A stretch of DNA of 5,399 nt. Source: Stagnihabitans sp043738565. Lineage in GTDB: Bacteria > Pseudomonadota > Alphaproteobacteria > Rhodobacterales > Rhodobacteraceae. Made by a program: the position numbers and the translations under genes. The notes below the pieces were generated by a model. It did no database searches, was not told the DNA's origin, and saw nothing but the letters and a program-made list of their open reading frames with translations. Location: positions 1 through 5,399 of the forward strand of contig JAYUGA010000142.1 of NCBI GenBank assembly GCA_043738565.1, written 5' to 3'. This document shows positions 1-5,399 of this stretch, one piece after another; within the stretch, counting starts at the first letter, position 1, and every line of letters starts with the position of its first letter.

Positions 1-33
1 ACCCCGCCACCGGCGGCGGGGTGAACCCCGCCC
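1..33. repeat. Overlapping GC-rich inverted repeats (terminator-like or interspersed palindrome)
   Basis: The octamer ACCCCGCC occurs at 1-8 and again at 25-32, and the intervening GGCGGGG at 15-21 is complementary to the last seven bases of each copy. Two mutually exclusive hairpins result: 2-8 with 15-21 (7 bp, 6-nt loop) and 15-21 with 26-32 (7 bp, TGAA loop). The element lies 25 bp beyond the stop of the leftward cupin gene, so it could act as its transcription terminator. No T-tract is visible before the window edge. From memory, GGCGGGGTKMACCCCGCC-like palindromes recur between genes in Rhodobacteraceae, so a REP-like repeat is an equally good reading. Confidence 0.5.
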
Positions 34-57
34 TACGGGTCAGGGCCGCGTCACCCC

Positions 58-532
58 CTAGCTTGCCTCAAGCTTGCCGAGGTCCGGCCCGAACGCCAAG
101 CCTTGCTTCTCCCAATCCATGAAGAAATGTTCGAAACCGCCCGGCGTATACATCATCAACAGCTTGCCCGGTGTTTTGGTTTTTGAATTCATGGGGCTGC
201 CCGGCATCGACGTCCACGAAGGTTTCGGGGCCGCCCTCATAGGTCTTGTCGCCGAGCGTGAATTCATAGGTGCCTTCCAGCACATACCAAATCTCGACAT
301 TGTTGCTTTGAATGATCCTGCCCGGTCCGCTGTCTGCCGGGTCAGCGGTTGTCAACGCCCCGAATTCGCCACCAGTCTGTTCCTTGGTGGCCAGCATTTC
401 CATCGTGCCGCCGCCGGGATGGATGGCCACTGCTTTGCCGTCGATCGAAATGATCGGCTCAAAGGCTAAAGCGGGCGAACCTATGGCCATCAGAGGAAAC
501 AGCCCGCACACAAGCAAATTTCTTAGGTCCAT
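58..532 (-). pseudogene. Secreted cupin-fold protein, frameshifted near its C-terminus
   Basis: This encodes a small single-domain cupin (RmlC-like beta barrel) with an N-terminal signal peptide (about residues 1-23, ending SPALA before FEP), so the product would be periplasmic. Start ATG 532-530 is chosen over an upstream ATG at 571 because GGAGAG lies five bases before it and the signal peptide begins there. The barrel signature is at about residues 75-115 (EIWYVLEGTYEFTLGDK, then AGQPHEFKN). The reading frame then breaks: after codon AAC (181-179) an extra C (178 or 179) must be skipped to enter the frame encoding GKLLMMYTPGGFEHFF, the typical end of this family, which stops at TAG 60-58. 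With the base removed the protein would be 157 residues; uncorrected, the frame runs to TGA 70-68 (154 residues) with an unrelated tail of about 37 residues. The usual HxH metal ligands of cupin motif 1 are absent (IIQSNNVE at that place), although the motif 2 His and Asn remain. The substrate is unknown. It is divergent to the broken regulator at 678, its plausible controller. A sequencing error cannot be excluded. Confidence 0.72.
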
Positions 533-677
533 TATGTCTCTCCATTTCGGGGACCGTGCCAGATGGTCCAACGTCAGTGTGCCTCAAATCCGCCCCGCCC
601 CTGTCATGCGATTGGGGGACGTGCCGAACTTTGCTTTGCTATAGGATGTTGCGATCAGGGTGCATTGGGGGGCTGAG
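533..677. other. Divergent intergenic region between cupin gene and regulator
   Basis: These 145 bp must hold the promoters for both divergent genes. A -10-like TATAGG is visible at 640-645 on the plus strand, but no convincing -35 lies at the right distance. A small dyad, GGACC at 551-555 and GGTCC at 565-569 with a 9-base spacer, lies about 20 bp before the cupin start and could be a regulator site. Neither assignment is strong. The region looks less GC-rich than the transporter operon. Confidence 0.35.
538..543 (-). promoter_or_regulatory. Ribosome binding site of the cupin gene
   Basis: On the minus strand GGAGAG stands five bases before ATG 532-530. This decides the start, since the ATG at 571 has no comparable motif and would put 13 mostly polar residues in front of the signal peptide. 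Confidence 0.55.
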
Positions 678-1661
678 ATGCTATACCAAAGTTTGAATGT
701 GGACGAACAAGCCGTGATGGACATTATTGACGCTGAAACTGTGACCTTCTTTCAAAAAGATCTCGAAGCATTTCAACGCTGTTAGGCCCACGAACCCTAT
801 ATCCGCCGTTTGGGTTGGTGGACGCGTGGCGGCGTGGCCGATATTTGGGGTTGGGAGCAGACCAAATTGCTTGTCACCCGATTGTTCGAAGATTTCCCCG
901 AGCCAAACCGCAGCGCCGATGAGTTTCGACGCGATAATCTCGTGGTCAAAGTTGGCGGCACGATGGCTTTCGCAACCTTCGATCAATACGCGCCGGATAC
1001 CGGTGAGCCCGACATCGACATGCCCGGATGCTGCAAAGAAAGCCGTGTTCTGCAATTGATCGAAGGGCAATAGCGGATTGTCTATCACACCTATGTGCAT
1101 CAAACTCTGGAACCCCTGCGGGCACCGATGTTCCGGGTTGATCGGCGCGGGGCAGTTGGCTGGATAAACAAACCCACCGAAGCGGCAATCAAAAAAGGCG
1201 ATACGCTCAAGATTGTCGCCGGGCGCTTGGCCGCGCGGGAGATGCGAGAAACCGAGCAATTGAGATCGGCAATCCAGTTGGCCTCGGACGGCGACGCCAG
1301 CCTTGATGAAGCGCGGGCCTGCATTCCGGTGCTGGTGCAAACCGGCGACGAGGATGCGGTTTGCGTGTGCTGGGTCGTGACAGAAGGTGCCGGTAGCGAC
1401 GCGGTGCTGGTTTCCATCAACAACCTGACCTTCGCTCAGGACAAGCTGGATGCGGCCTCTGCGGCATTCGGATTGTCACGGTCGCAGCAGCGGCTGGCAG
1501 AACTGATCGCCTCGGGCTACGACGTCGCCGCAAGTTCCGGCTTGCTTGGCATCGCCGCGAATACCGCCAAGACCCACTTGCAGCGGATCTTCGACAAAAC
1601 CGGCGTACGCAGTCAGGCGGCGCTGATCCGCACCCTTCTCAGCATCGAACGACCGGAATAA
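678..1661 (+). pseudogene. NTF2/SnoaL-like - PAS-like - LuxR-type HTH regulator with two in-frame TAG codons
   Basis: One frame runs from ATG 678 to TAA 1659-1661 (327 codons before the stop), interrupted only by TAG at codon 36 (783-785) and codon 132 (1071-1073). Codons 8-145 resemble an NTF2/SnoaL-like domain (FFQKDLEAF, IRRLGWWTRGG, TMAFATFDQYAP, EGQ-stop-RIVYHTYVH). Codons 148-250 resemble the PAS-like segment of some LuxR-family proteins (APMFRVDRRGAVGWINK, GDTLKIVAGRLAAR). Codons 266-321 form a GerE/LuxR-type helix-turn-helix (LSRSQQRLAELIASG, then LGIAANTAKTHLQRIFDKTGVRSQAALIRTLL). At both TAGs the family context calls for Trp, most clearly in GQ[W]RIVYH, so each is explained by a single TGG-to-TAG change. 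The intact protein would be a one-component transcription factor sensing a small ligand through the NTF2 fold and probably controlling the divergent cupin gene. A fragment from GTG 1095 (188 residues, PAS-like plus HTH) is still open, but no clear ribosome binding site precedes it. The start at 678 has only a G-run (667-672) upstream. Pseudogene is the most likely state; suppressed or read-through TAGs are possible but unsupported elsewhere in the window. Confidence 0.75.
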
Positions 1662-1663
1662 GT

Positions 1664-2146
1664 TTACCCCCACGCCCCGTCATGCACCGCCGCCGCCTCG
1701 TCCTCCAGCATCGGGCCGATCACCTCGACCTCTCGCTGACCCGCCGCGAATACCACGCGGCACGGCAGGTCCAGCGTCAGGTTTTCCGGGTTACTGCCGA
1801 TGATCTGTTTCATCTGATGTTCCGACATGCCATAGACCAGCCGCTTCAGCCCGGCCCAGTAGATCGCCCCGGTGCACATCGCGCAGGGCTCGGCAGAGGT
1901 ATAGATCGTGCATTCGCGCAGCAGTTCCATCGGCAGTGTGGTCGAGGCGCGGGTCATCAGAACTCGTTCGGCATGGCCGGTCATGTCATGGTCCGGCATA
2001 TAGGCGTTGTGCTGGGTCATCAGCACCGTGCCGTCCGGTCCGACGAGGATTGACGCGAACGGATGCATCCCCGCCTCGCGCGCCTTTCGCGACTCGGCGA
2101 TGGCGCGGCGCATCAGGGCAATATGGTCCAAGGGCGGATGGGTCAT
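1664..2146 (-). CDS. Nucleoside/nucleobase deaminase (CDA fold, zinc-dependent)
   Basis: This encodes a complete 160-residue cytoplasmic enzyme of the cytidine/deoxycytidylate deaminase superfamily, which hydrolytically removes an amino group from a base or nucleoside. The zinc site is fully present: H58 and E60 in GHAE, with E60 the proton shuttle, and C88 and C91 in EPCAMC; T83 and S84 precede them as is usual. The length fits stand-alone guanine or nucleoside deaminases (about 150-160 residues) and TadA-like enzymes. The C-terminal part (SEHQMKQIIG, NLTLDLPC, VEVIGPMLEDEAAAVHDG) looks like the general nucleoside deaminases of alphaproteobacteria rather than TadA, so the substrate cannot be fixed; guanine or a related purine is a reasonable guess from the neighbouring importer. 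Start ATG 2146-2144 follows GGGAGG with five bases between. The stop (1666-1664) faces the stop of the regulator pseudogene two bases away. The gene is divergent from the ABC importer across 428 bp and shows no defects. Confidence 0.88.
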   Translation of the reverse strand: MTHPPLDHIALMRRAIAESRKAREAGMHPFASILVGPDGTVLMTQHNAYMPDHDMTGHAERVLMTRASTTLPMELLRECTIYTSAEPCAMCTGAIYWAGLKRLVYGMSEHQMKQIIGSNPENLTLDLPCRVVFAAGQREVEVIGPMLEDEAAAVHDGAWG

Positions 2147-2151
2147 CGGAT

Positions 2152-2157
2152 CCCTCC
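2152..2157 (-). promoter_or_regulatory. Ribosome binding site of the deaminase gene
   Basis: On the minus strand GGGAGG ends five bases before ATG 2146-2144, close to the ideal anti-16S match, which supports that start. Confidence 0.6.
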
Positions 2158-2444
2158 CTGCACAGGGTTGACCGAAACCTTACCGCAAATCTGCGCCGAC
2201 GCAAGCACCCCCTGGTCCGCCGCGGCTTTGATCGGCGCCTGGTTTTTCAGCATTGCTGCCGGTGCGGTGCCGGAATTCGGGCAGCAGGGGTGCTATGGCC
2301 CAAATTGTAACCCTTGTCGGTTGCAGGTCTTCCGGTCTAGGCTTTGCTGGCAGATGCCGGCCTGATGGGCAGGGGTTGCCCTGACGGGATGCGGAAAACT
2401 GGGGGGGCTGGTGCGGATATCACGGTTCAAGTTGGCGATCATGA

Positions 2445-2466
2445 CCTGCCGCTGCACTGCGGCGGG
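2445..2466 (+). promoter_or_regulatory. Stem-loop in the probable leader of the importer operon
   Basis: CCTGCCGC and GCGGCGGG can form an 8-bp stem (one G-U pair) around the loop TGCACT. It is followed 17 bases later by TTTTT (2484-2488), too far for a classic intrinsic terminator. It may be a leader structure or only a chance result of high GC. Confidence 0.3.
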
Positions 2467-2486
2467 CGATGATTCTCTCGGGATTT

Positions 2487-2501
2487 TTGAAGCTGCTTCA
2501 A
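2487..2501. promoter_or_regulatory. Perfect palindrome, candidate operator of the importer operon
   Basis: TTGAAGC-T-GCTTCAA is a perfect inverted repeat with 7-bp arms and one central base, 73 bp before the preferred ATPase start. Its AT-containing arms stand out against GC-rich surroundings, and its size fits a dimeric helix-turn-helix repressor such as a LacI- or GntR-type protein. As RNA the loop would be too tight for all seven pairs, which favours a protein-binding site. The regulator is not identifiable from the window. Confidence 0.45.
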
Positions 2502-2565
2502 CCTCGGCCTGCATATCCCTGCGCCGCGCGACACGCCAACATTCCCTCCGGTCGCAATGACCAAC

Positions 2566-2569
2566 GGAG
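2566..2569 (+). promoter_or_regulatory. Ribosome binding site deciding the ATPase start
   Basis: GGAG lies five bases before ATG 2575. The in-frame ATG at 2557 has no such motif in front of it (CCGGTCGCA), so translation probably begins at 2575. Confidence 0.55.
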
Positions 2570-2574
2570 CGCCG

Positions 2575-4107
2575 ATGCACCCCAGTCCGACGCCGCGCCT
2601 GGAACTGACCGGTATCACCAAGCGCTTTCCCGGGGTGCTGGCCAATGATCATGTGACCTTCTCGGTGTTGCCGGGCGAGGTTCATGCGCTTTTGGGCGAA
2701 AACGGTGCGGGCAAGTCGACGCTGGTCAAGATGATCTATGGCATCATGCAGCCGGACGCGGGCGAGATTCGCTGGAATGGCAGGCCGGTGGTGGTGCCCA
2801 ACCCGCGCGCCGCGCGCAAGTTGGGCGTCGGCATGGTGTTCCAGCACTTTTCGCTGTTCGAGGCGATGACGGTGCTGGAAAACATAGCACTCGGCATGAA
2901 TGTCGGCATTGCGGCCCGCGATCTGGAAGCGCGGATTGTTGCGGTGATGCAGCAATACGGGCTGAAGCTGGAGCCGCACCGAATCGTCTCCACCCTGTCG
3001 GTGGGCGAGCGGCAGCGGATCGAGATCGTGCGTGCGCTCTTGTTGAACCCCAGCCTCTTGATCATGGACGAGCCGACCTCGGTTCTGACCCCGCAAGAGG
3101 TAGATCAGTTGTTCGTGGTCTTGCGGCAACTGGCGAAAGAGGGCGTCTCGATCCTGTATATCAGCCACAAGCTGCATGAAATCAGCGCCCTGTGCGACAC
3201 GGCAACGATCTTGCGCGGCGGCAAGTTGGTCGATACCTGCGACCCGAAGGTGGAGACGAGCCGCTCGATGGCCGAAAAGATGATCGGCGGCAGCCTGAAA
3301 GACATCCAGCGCGGCGCGGCGCGAGGGTTTGGCGCGGAAAAGCTGGTGGTCAAGGGGCTGTCAGTGCCGAAGGACGGCCATTTCGGGATTCCCCTGCGCG
3401 ACATCAGTTTCGCGGTCCGCGCCGGCGAGATTTTCGGCATTGCCGGGGTGGCGGGCAACGGCCAGAACGCGTTGCTGCTCGCCATGTCGGGCGAGGTGCC
3501 CTGCGATCATGGCACCGTCATGGTGGACGGCGTCGGGGTCGGCAGGATGTCGGCCAAGGAGCGCCGTCTGGCCGGGGTCGCCTCGGTGCCGGAGGAGCGC
3601 AACGGCCATGCGGCGGTGCCGGAGTTCAGTCTGGCCGACAATGCGATCCTGACGGCGCGCGACCGGATGGGCATGGTGACGGGCGGCATGATCAACAAGC
3701 GCGCGGCGGTGACTTATGCCGGTGAGGTGATTGCCGCTTTCGCGGTCAAATCGACCGGGCCTGCGGCGATGGCGGACAGCCTGTCGGGCGGCAATTTGCA
3801 GAAATACATCATGGGCCGCGAGATCATGCAAAAACCCGCCGTGCTGGTGGTCAGCCAGCCGACCTGGGGCGTCGATGCCGGGGCGGCGGCGGCGATCCGG
3901 CAATCGCTGGTGGACCTTGCGGCAACGGGTTCGGCGATCGTGGTGATCAGCCAGGATCTGGATGAACTGCTGGCGCTGTGCGACACCCTTGCCGTGCTCA
4001 ACGAAGGGCGGTTGTCGAGGCCGATGCCGGTGGCCGATGCCAGGATCGAAGAGATTGGCCTGCTGATGGGCGGCATTCATGGCGAAGGGGCGGTCCATGC
4101 GGCTTAA
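2575..4107 (+). CDS. BMP-type (nucleoside-like) ABC importer, two-domain ATP-binding protein
   Basis: This is a 510-residue cytoplasmic ATPase with two tandem nucleotide-binding domains, the arrangement of sugar (RbsA-like) and BMP/nucleoside (NupO/YufO-like) importers; it would power uptake through the two permeases that follow. Domain 1 is complete: Walker A GENGAGKST (41-49), Q-loop in MVFQHFSLF (about 90), signature LSVGERQ (141-147), Walker B LLIMDEP (161-167) and switch His198. Domain 2 starts near 256 and is degenerate: GVAGNGQNA (from 291) lacks the Walker A Lys, the signature LSGGNLQK (403-410) is intact, Walker B reads VLVVSQPTWGVD (from 423) with Gln for the catalytic Glu, and the switch His is Gln in ISQDLDEL. 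Family members commonly show this asymmetry, so only domain 1 probably hydrolyses ATP efficiently. QPTWGVDAG and the permease motifs point to the BMP group rather than ribose transporters. A start at 2557 would add six residues. The end overlaps the next gene by 11 bp, implying translational coupling. Confidence 0.93.
   Translation: MHPSPTPRLELTGITKRFPGVLANDHVTFSVLPGEVHALLGENGAGKSTLVKMIYGIMQPDAGEIRWNGRPVVVPNPRAARKLGVGMVFQHFSLFEAMTVLENIALGMNVGIAARDLEARIVAVMQQYGLKLEPHRIVSTLSVGERQRIEIVRALLLNPSLLIMDEPTSVLTPQEVDQLFVVLRQLAKEGVSILYISHKLHEISALCDTATILRGGKLVDTCDPKVETSRSMAEKMIGGSLKDIQRGAARGFGAEKLVVKGLSVPKDGHFGIPLRDISFAVRAGEIFGIAGVAGNGQNALLLAMSGEVPCDHGTVMVDGVGVGRMSAKERRLAGVASVPEERNGHAAVPEFSLADNAILTARDRMGMVTGGMINKRAAVTYAGEVIAAFAVKSTGPAAMADSLSGGNLQKYIMGREIMQKPAVLVVSQPTWGVDAGAAAAIRQSLVDLAATGSAIVVISQDLDELLALCDTLAVLNEGRLSRPMPVADARIEEIGLLMGGIHGEGAVHAA
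4084..4090 (+). promoter_or_regulatory. Ribosome binding site of permease 1, inside the ATPase gene
   Basis: GAAGGGG lies six bases before ATG 4097 and favours this start over ATG 4079, which has only a weak G-rich stretch upstream. The site sits in the last codons of the ATPase gene. Confidence 0.5.
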
Positions 4108-5182
4108 GCTGGAAAAACGCCGCGAACCCAGCCTGGTGATGCTGGTGGCTACTCCGGTGGCCTCGGTCCTGCTGACCATGATTATCGGCGTCGTGGTGTT
4201 CGACCTGATCGGGATCGACGGCTTTCGCGCCGTGGTTGACATTTTCCTGACGCCGATCCTCGCCAGCTACAAATGGCAGGATGTCGCGGTCAAGGCGGCG
4301 CCTCTGGTGATCATCGCGTTGGGTCTTTCCTTGGGCAACCGGGCGCAGGTCTGGAACATCGGCGCAGAGGGCCAGTATGTCATCGGCGCATTGAGCGCCG
4401 CCGGGGTGGCGATTGGGTTCGGCCAGACCGGCGGGTTTTTCGTCGTCGTCCTGATGATCGTGGCCAGCATCATCGGCGGTGCGGTCTGGGCCGCCATCCC
4501 CGCCCTGCTGCGCACCCGGTTTGCGGTCAACGAAATCCTGTCGAGCCTGATGCTGACCTATGTGGCGCTGCAAGTGCTGGGCTATCTGGTCGGCGGCCCG
4601 TTTCGCGACCCCAATGGCCGCAACTTTCCGGCCACCGCCCCCCTCTTGGACAGCCAGAGCCTGCCGATCCTGTTCCCCGGCACCACGATCCATCTGGGTG
4701 TGCTGATCGCGCTGATCCTGCCGTTTGGCTTCTGGCTGCTGATGTCGCGCGCCGTCTTTGGCTATCAGGTCCGCGTGGTCGGATCGTCCCCCAACGCGGC
4801 GCGGCACGGTGGGTTTGACACCAAGCGCACGATCTGGGCGACGCTGATGATTGGCGGTGCGATGGCCGGGCTGGCGGGGTCGCTGGAGTTTACGGGCGTT
4901 CTGCACAAGATCGACCTTGGTTTTCCCTCTGGCTATGGCTTCACCGCCATCATCGTCAGCTTTCTGGGCCGGTTGAACCCGATCGGCTGCCTGATCGCCG
5001 GGATCGTGTTGGCGGTGACTTATGTCGGCGGTCAGGTGGCGCAGACCACGGTGCATATTCCCAACTCCACCGCCGGGATTTTTCAGGCGATGATGCTGTT
5101 CTTCATCCTGGCCAGCGACATTCTGGTGCGCTACCGGCTTCGGCTGATCCCGTCGGCCAAAGCCATCACGGCGGGGCAATGA
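4097..5182 (+). CDS. BMP-type ABC importer, permease subunit 1
   Basis: This is a 361-residue inner-membrane subunit of the branched-chain/simple-sugar permease superfamily (BPD_transp_2), the first of the two membrane halves of the importer. About nine hydrophobic segments are visible, roughly at residues 13-38, 63-80, 92-108, 113-136, 146-165, 197-217, 250-270, 283-320 (probably two) and 328-350. The family hallmark NIGAEGQ is at 87-93, after GLSLGNRAQVW. NEILSSLMLTYVA follows, and the loop VRVVGSSPNAARHGGFDTKR (about 228-247) is the region expected to contact the ATPase. The short basic N-terminus (MRLKLEKRREPS) is typical of this subunit type. ATG 4097 overlaps the ATPase stop by 11 bp; ATG 4079 would add six residues. 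The stop TGA is one base before the next start, so ATPase and permeases are certainly co-transcribed. The substrate is probably a nucleoside or purine base by family, not shown by the sequence alone. Confidence 0.92.
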   Translation: MRLKLEKRREPSLVMLVATPVASVLLTMIIGVVVFDLIGIDGFRAVVDIFLTPILASYKWQDVAVKAAPLVIIALGLSLGNRAQVWNIGAEGQYVIGALSAAGVAIGFGQTGGFFVVVLMIVASIIGGAVWAAIPALLRTRFAVNEILSSLMLTYVALQVLGYLVGGPFRDPNGRNFPATAPLLDSQSLPILFPGTTIHLGVLIALILPFGFWLLMSRAVFGYQVRVVGSSPNAARHGGFDTKRTIWATLMIGGAMAGLAGSLEFTGVLHKIDLGFPSGYGFTAIIVSFLGRLNPIGCLIAGIVLAVTYVGGQVAQTTVHIPNSTAGIFQAMMLFFILASDILVRYRLRLIPSAKAITAGQ

Positions 5183-5183
5183 C

Positions 5184-5399
5184 ATGAGCCTTGATTTCAT
5201 CATTGCCGCTTTCATCACCGTGGTCGGCCTGTCGACGCCGATCCTGCTGGCGGGCCTTGGCGAGTTGGTGGTCGAGAAATCCGGCGTTCTGAACCTCGGG
5301 GTCGAGGGGATGATGCTGGTCGGCGCGATTTCGGGCTTCGGCGTCACCGTGCTGACCTTCAGCCCGTGGCTGGGCGTGTTGGGGGCGGCGGCGGGCGGA
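5184..5399 (+). CDS. BMP-type ABC importer, permease subunit 2 (cut by window end)
   Basis: This is the first 72 residues of the second membrane subunit, open to the last base of the window; full-length relatives have roughly 300-320 residues. The start ATG is one base after the TGA of permease 1. A hydrophobic helix (about 5-25, with STPILLAGLGEL) leads into VVEKSGVLNLGVEGMML, whose NLGVEGM (37-43) is the counterpart of NIGAEGQ in subunit 1 and is diagnostic for the second permease of BMP-type importers. A second hydrophobic stretch (about 43-72) continues off the end. It would pair with permease 1 to form the translocation path. The gene for the binding lipoprotein, absent upstream, might follow further downstream. 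Confidence 0.88.
   Translation, partial: MSLDFIIAAFITVVGLSTPILLAGLGELVVEKSGVLNLGVEGMMLVGAISGFGVTVLTFSPWLGVLGAAAGG

Larger units (their letters stand above)
2147..2574. other. 428-bp divergent regulatory region between deaminase and ABC importer
   Basis: I see no gene here: the open frames across it have no recognisable domain and no ribosome binding site. It must contain the promoters for both directions. Only weak candidates are visible, for instance TTGTCG 2314-2319 on the plus strand without a good -10, and TTGCGT...TAAGGT on the minus strand just upstream of the deaminase, each matching about half the sigma-70 consensus. Dyads are frequent: TGCTGCC 2254-2260 with GGCAGCA 2280-2286; GGGCA 2367-2371 with TGCCC 2377-2381; CCTGCCGC 2445-2452 with GCGGCGGG 2459-2466 (one G-U pair); and the palindrome at 2487-2501. 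The length is generous for a simple divergent promoter, so regulator sites or a structured leader are plausible. Confidence 0.5.

Noticed and set aside
172..187. Programmed -1 frameshifting on the A-run of the cupin gene
   Set aside because: The frame change needed is +1 (skip a C), not -1, and CAAAAAC is not a standard slippery heptamer. No stimulatory structure was noticed.
783..1073. Genome-wide reassignment of UAG to tryptophan
   Set aside because: No other gene in the window has an in-frame UAG, and UAG appears to be the natural stop of the frame-corrected cupin (60-58). Two local nonsense mutations are simpler.
2063..2365. A plus-strand open frame running through the deaminase into the intergenic region, with a hydrophobic stretch
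   Set aside because: It begins inside the deaminase gene on the opposite strand, lacks a ribosome binding site and has no recognisable domain.
2557..2574. Upstream ATG 2557 as the ATPase start
   Set aside because: It has no ribosome binding site, whereas ATG 2575 has GGAG at five bases. The six extra residues match nothing typical.
2147..2574. A purine riboswitch or other known riboswitch ahead of the importer
   Set aside because: I could not find the conserved loop sequences of the purine aptamer or another familiar class; only generic GC stems are visible.
3998..5347. A 449-codon open frame on the minus strand opposite the importer genes
   Set aside because: Its product is low-complexity, rich in H, R, Q and D, with no domain, and the plus strand carries recognisable permeases. 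It is a by-product of GC-rich codon use, as are the minus-strand frames at 2293-3177 and 3361-4242.
1..5399. CRISPR arrays, insertion sequences, tRNA or rRNA genes
   Set aside because: No regularly spaced repeats, transposase frames, terminal inverted repeats of IS length or RNA gene signatures were seen.

Overview
The window looks like chromosomal DNA of a GC-rich alphaproteobacterium, most likely of the Rhodobacteraceae or a close relative. This rests on the G/C-ending codons, the style of the transporter proteins and the GGCGGGG/CCCCGCC dyad at the left edge. It is an inference from reading, not from a database match.

Left part (1-1661). A GC-rich pair of overlapping inverted repeats (1-33) lies just after the end of a leftward gene for a small secreted cupin-fold protein (58-532, minus). 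That gene carries a one-base frameshift near 178-179. Divergent to it, across 145 bp, is a rightward gene for an unusual one-component regulator (678-1661): an NTF2/SnoaL-like domain, a PAS-like middle and a C-terminal LuxR-type helix-turn-helix. It is interrupted by two in-frame TAG codons (783-785 and 1071-1073), both where tryptophan is expected, while the frame is otherwise intact. Regulator and likely target thus both look broken, which suggests joint decay of a small regulatory module. Sequencing error or nonsense readthrough are less likely alternatives.

Middle (1664-2574). A leftward nucleoside/nucleobase deaminase of the zinc-dependent CDA fold (HAE...PCxxC) ends tail to tail with the regulator, two bases apart. 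Its start faces a 428-bp gene-free divergent region containing several dyads, the clearest being a perfect 7+1+7 palindrome at 2487-2501, about 75 bp before the transporter start.

Right part (2575-5399). A tightly packed rightward operon encodes a BMP-type (nucleoside-like) ABC importer: a two-domain ATPase, a first permease whose start overlaps the ATPase stop, and a second permease starting one base after the first one's stop and cut by the window end. The periplasmic binding lipoprotein expected for this family is not in the window. The intact right half suggests a purine/nucleoside salvage locus: the importer would bring in nucleosides or bases, and the divergent deaminase could act on one of them.
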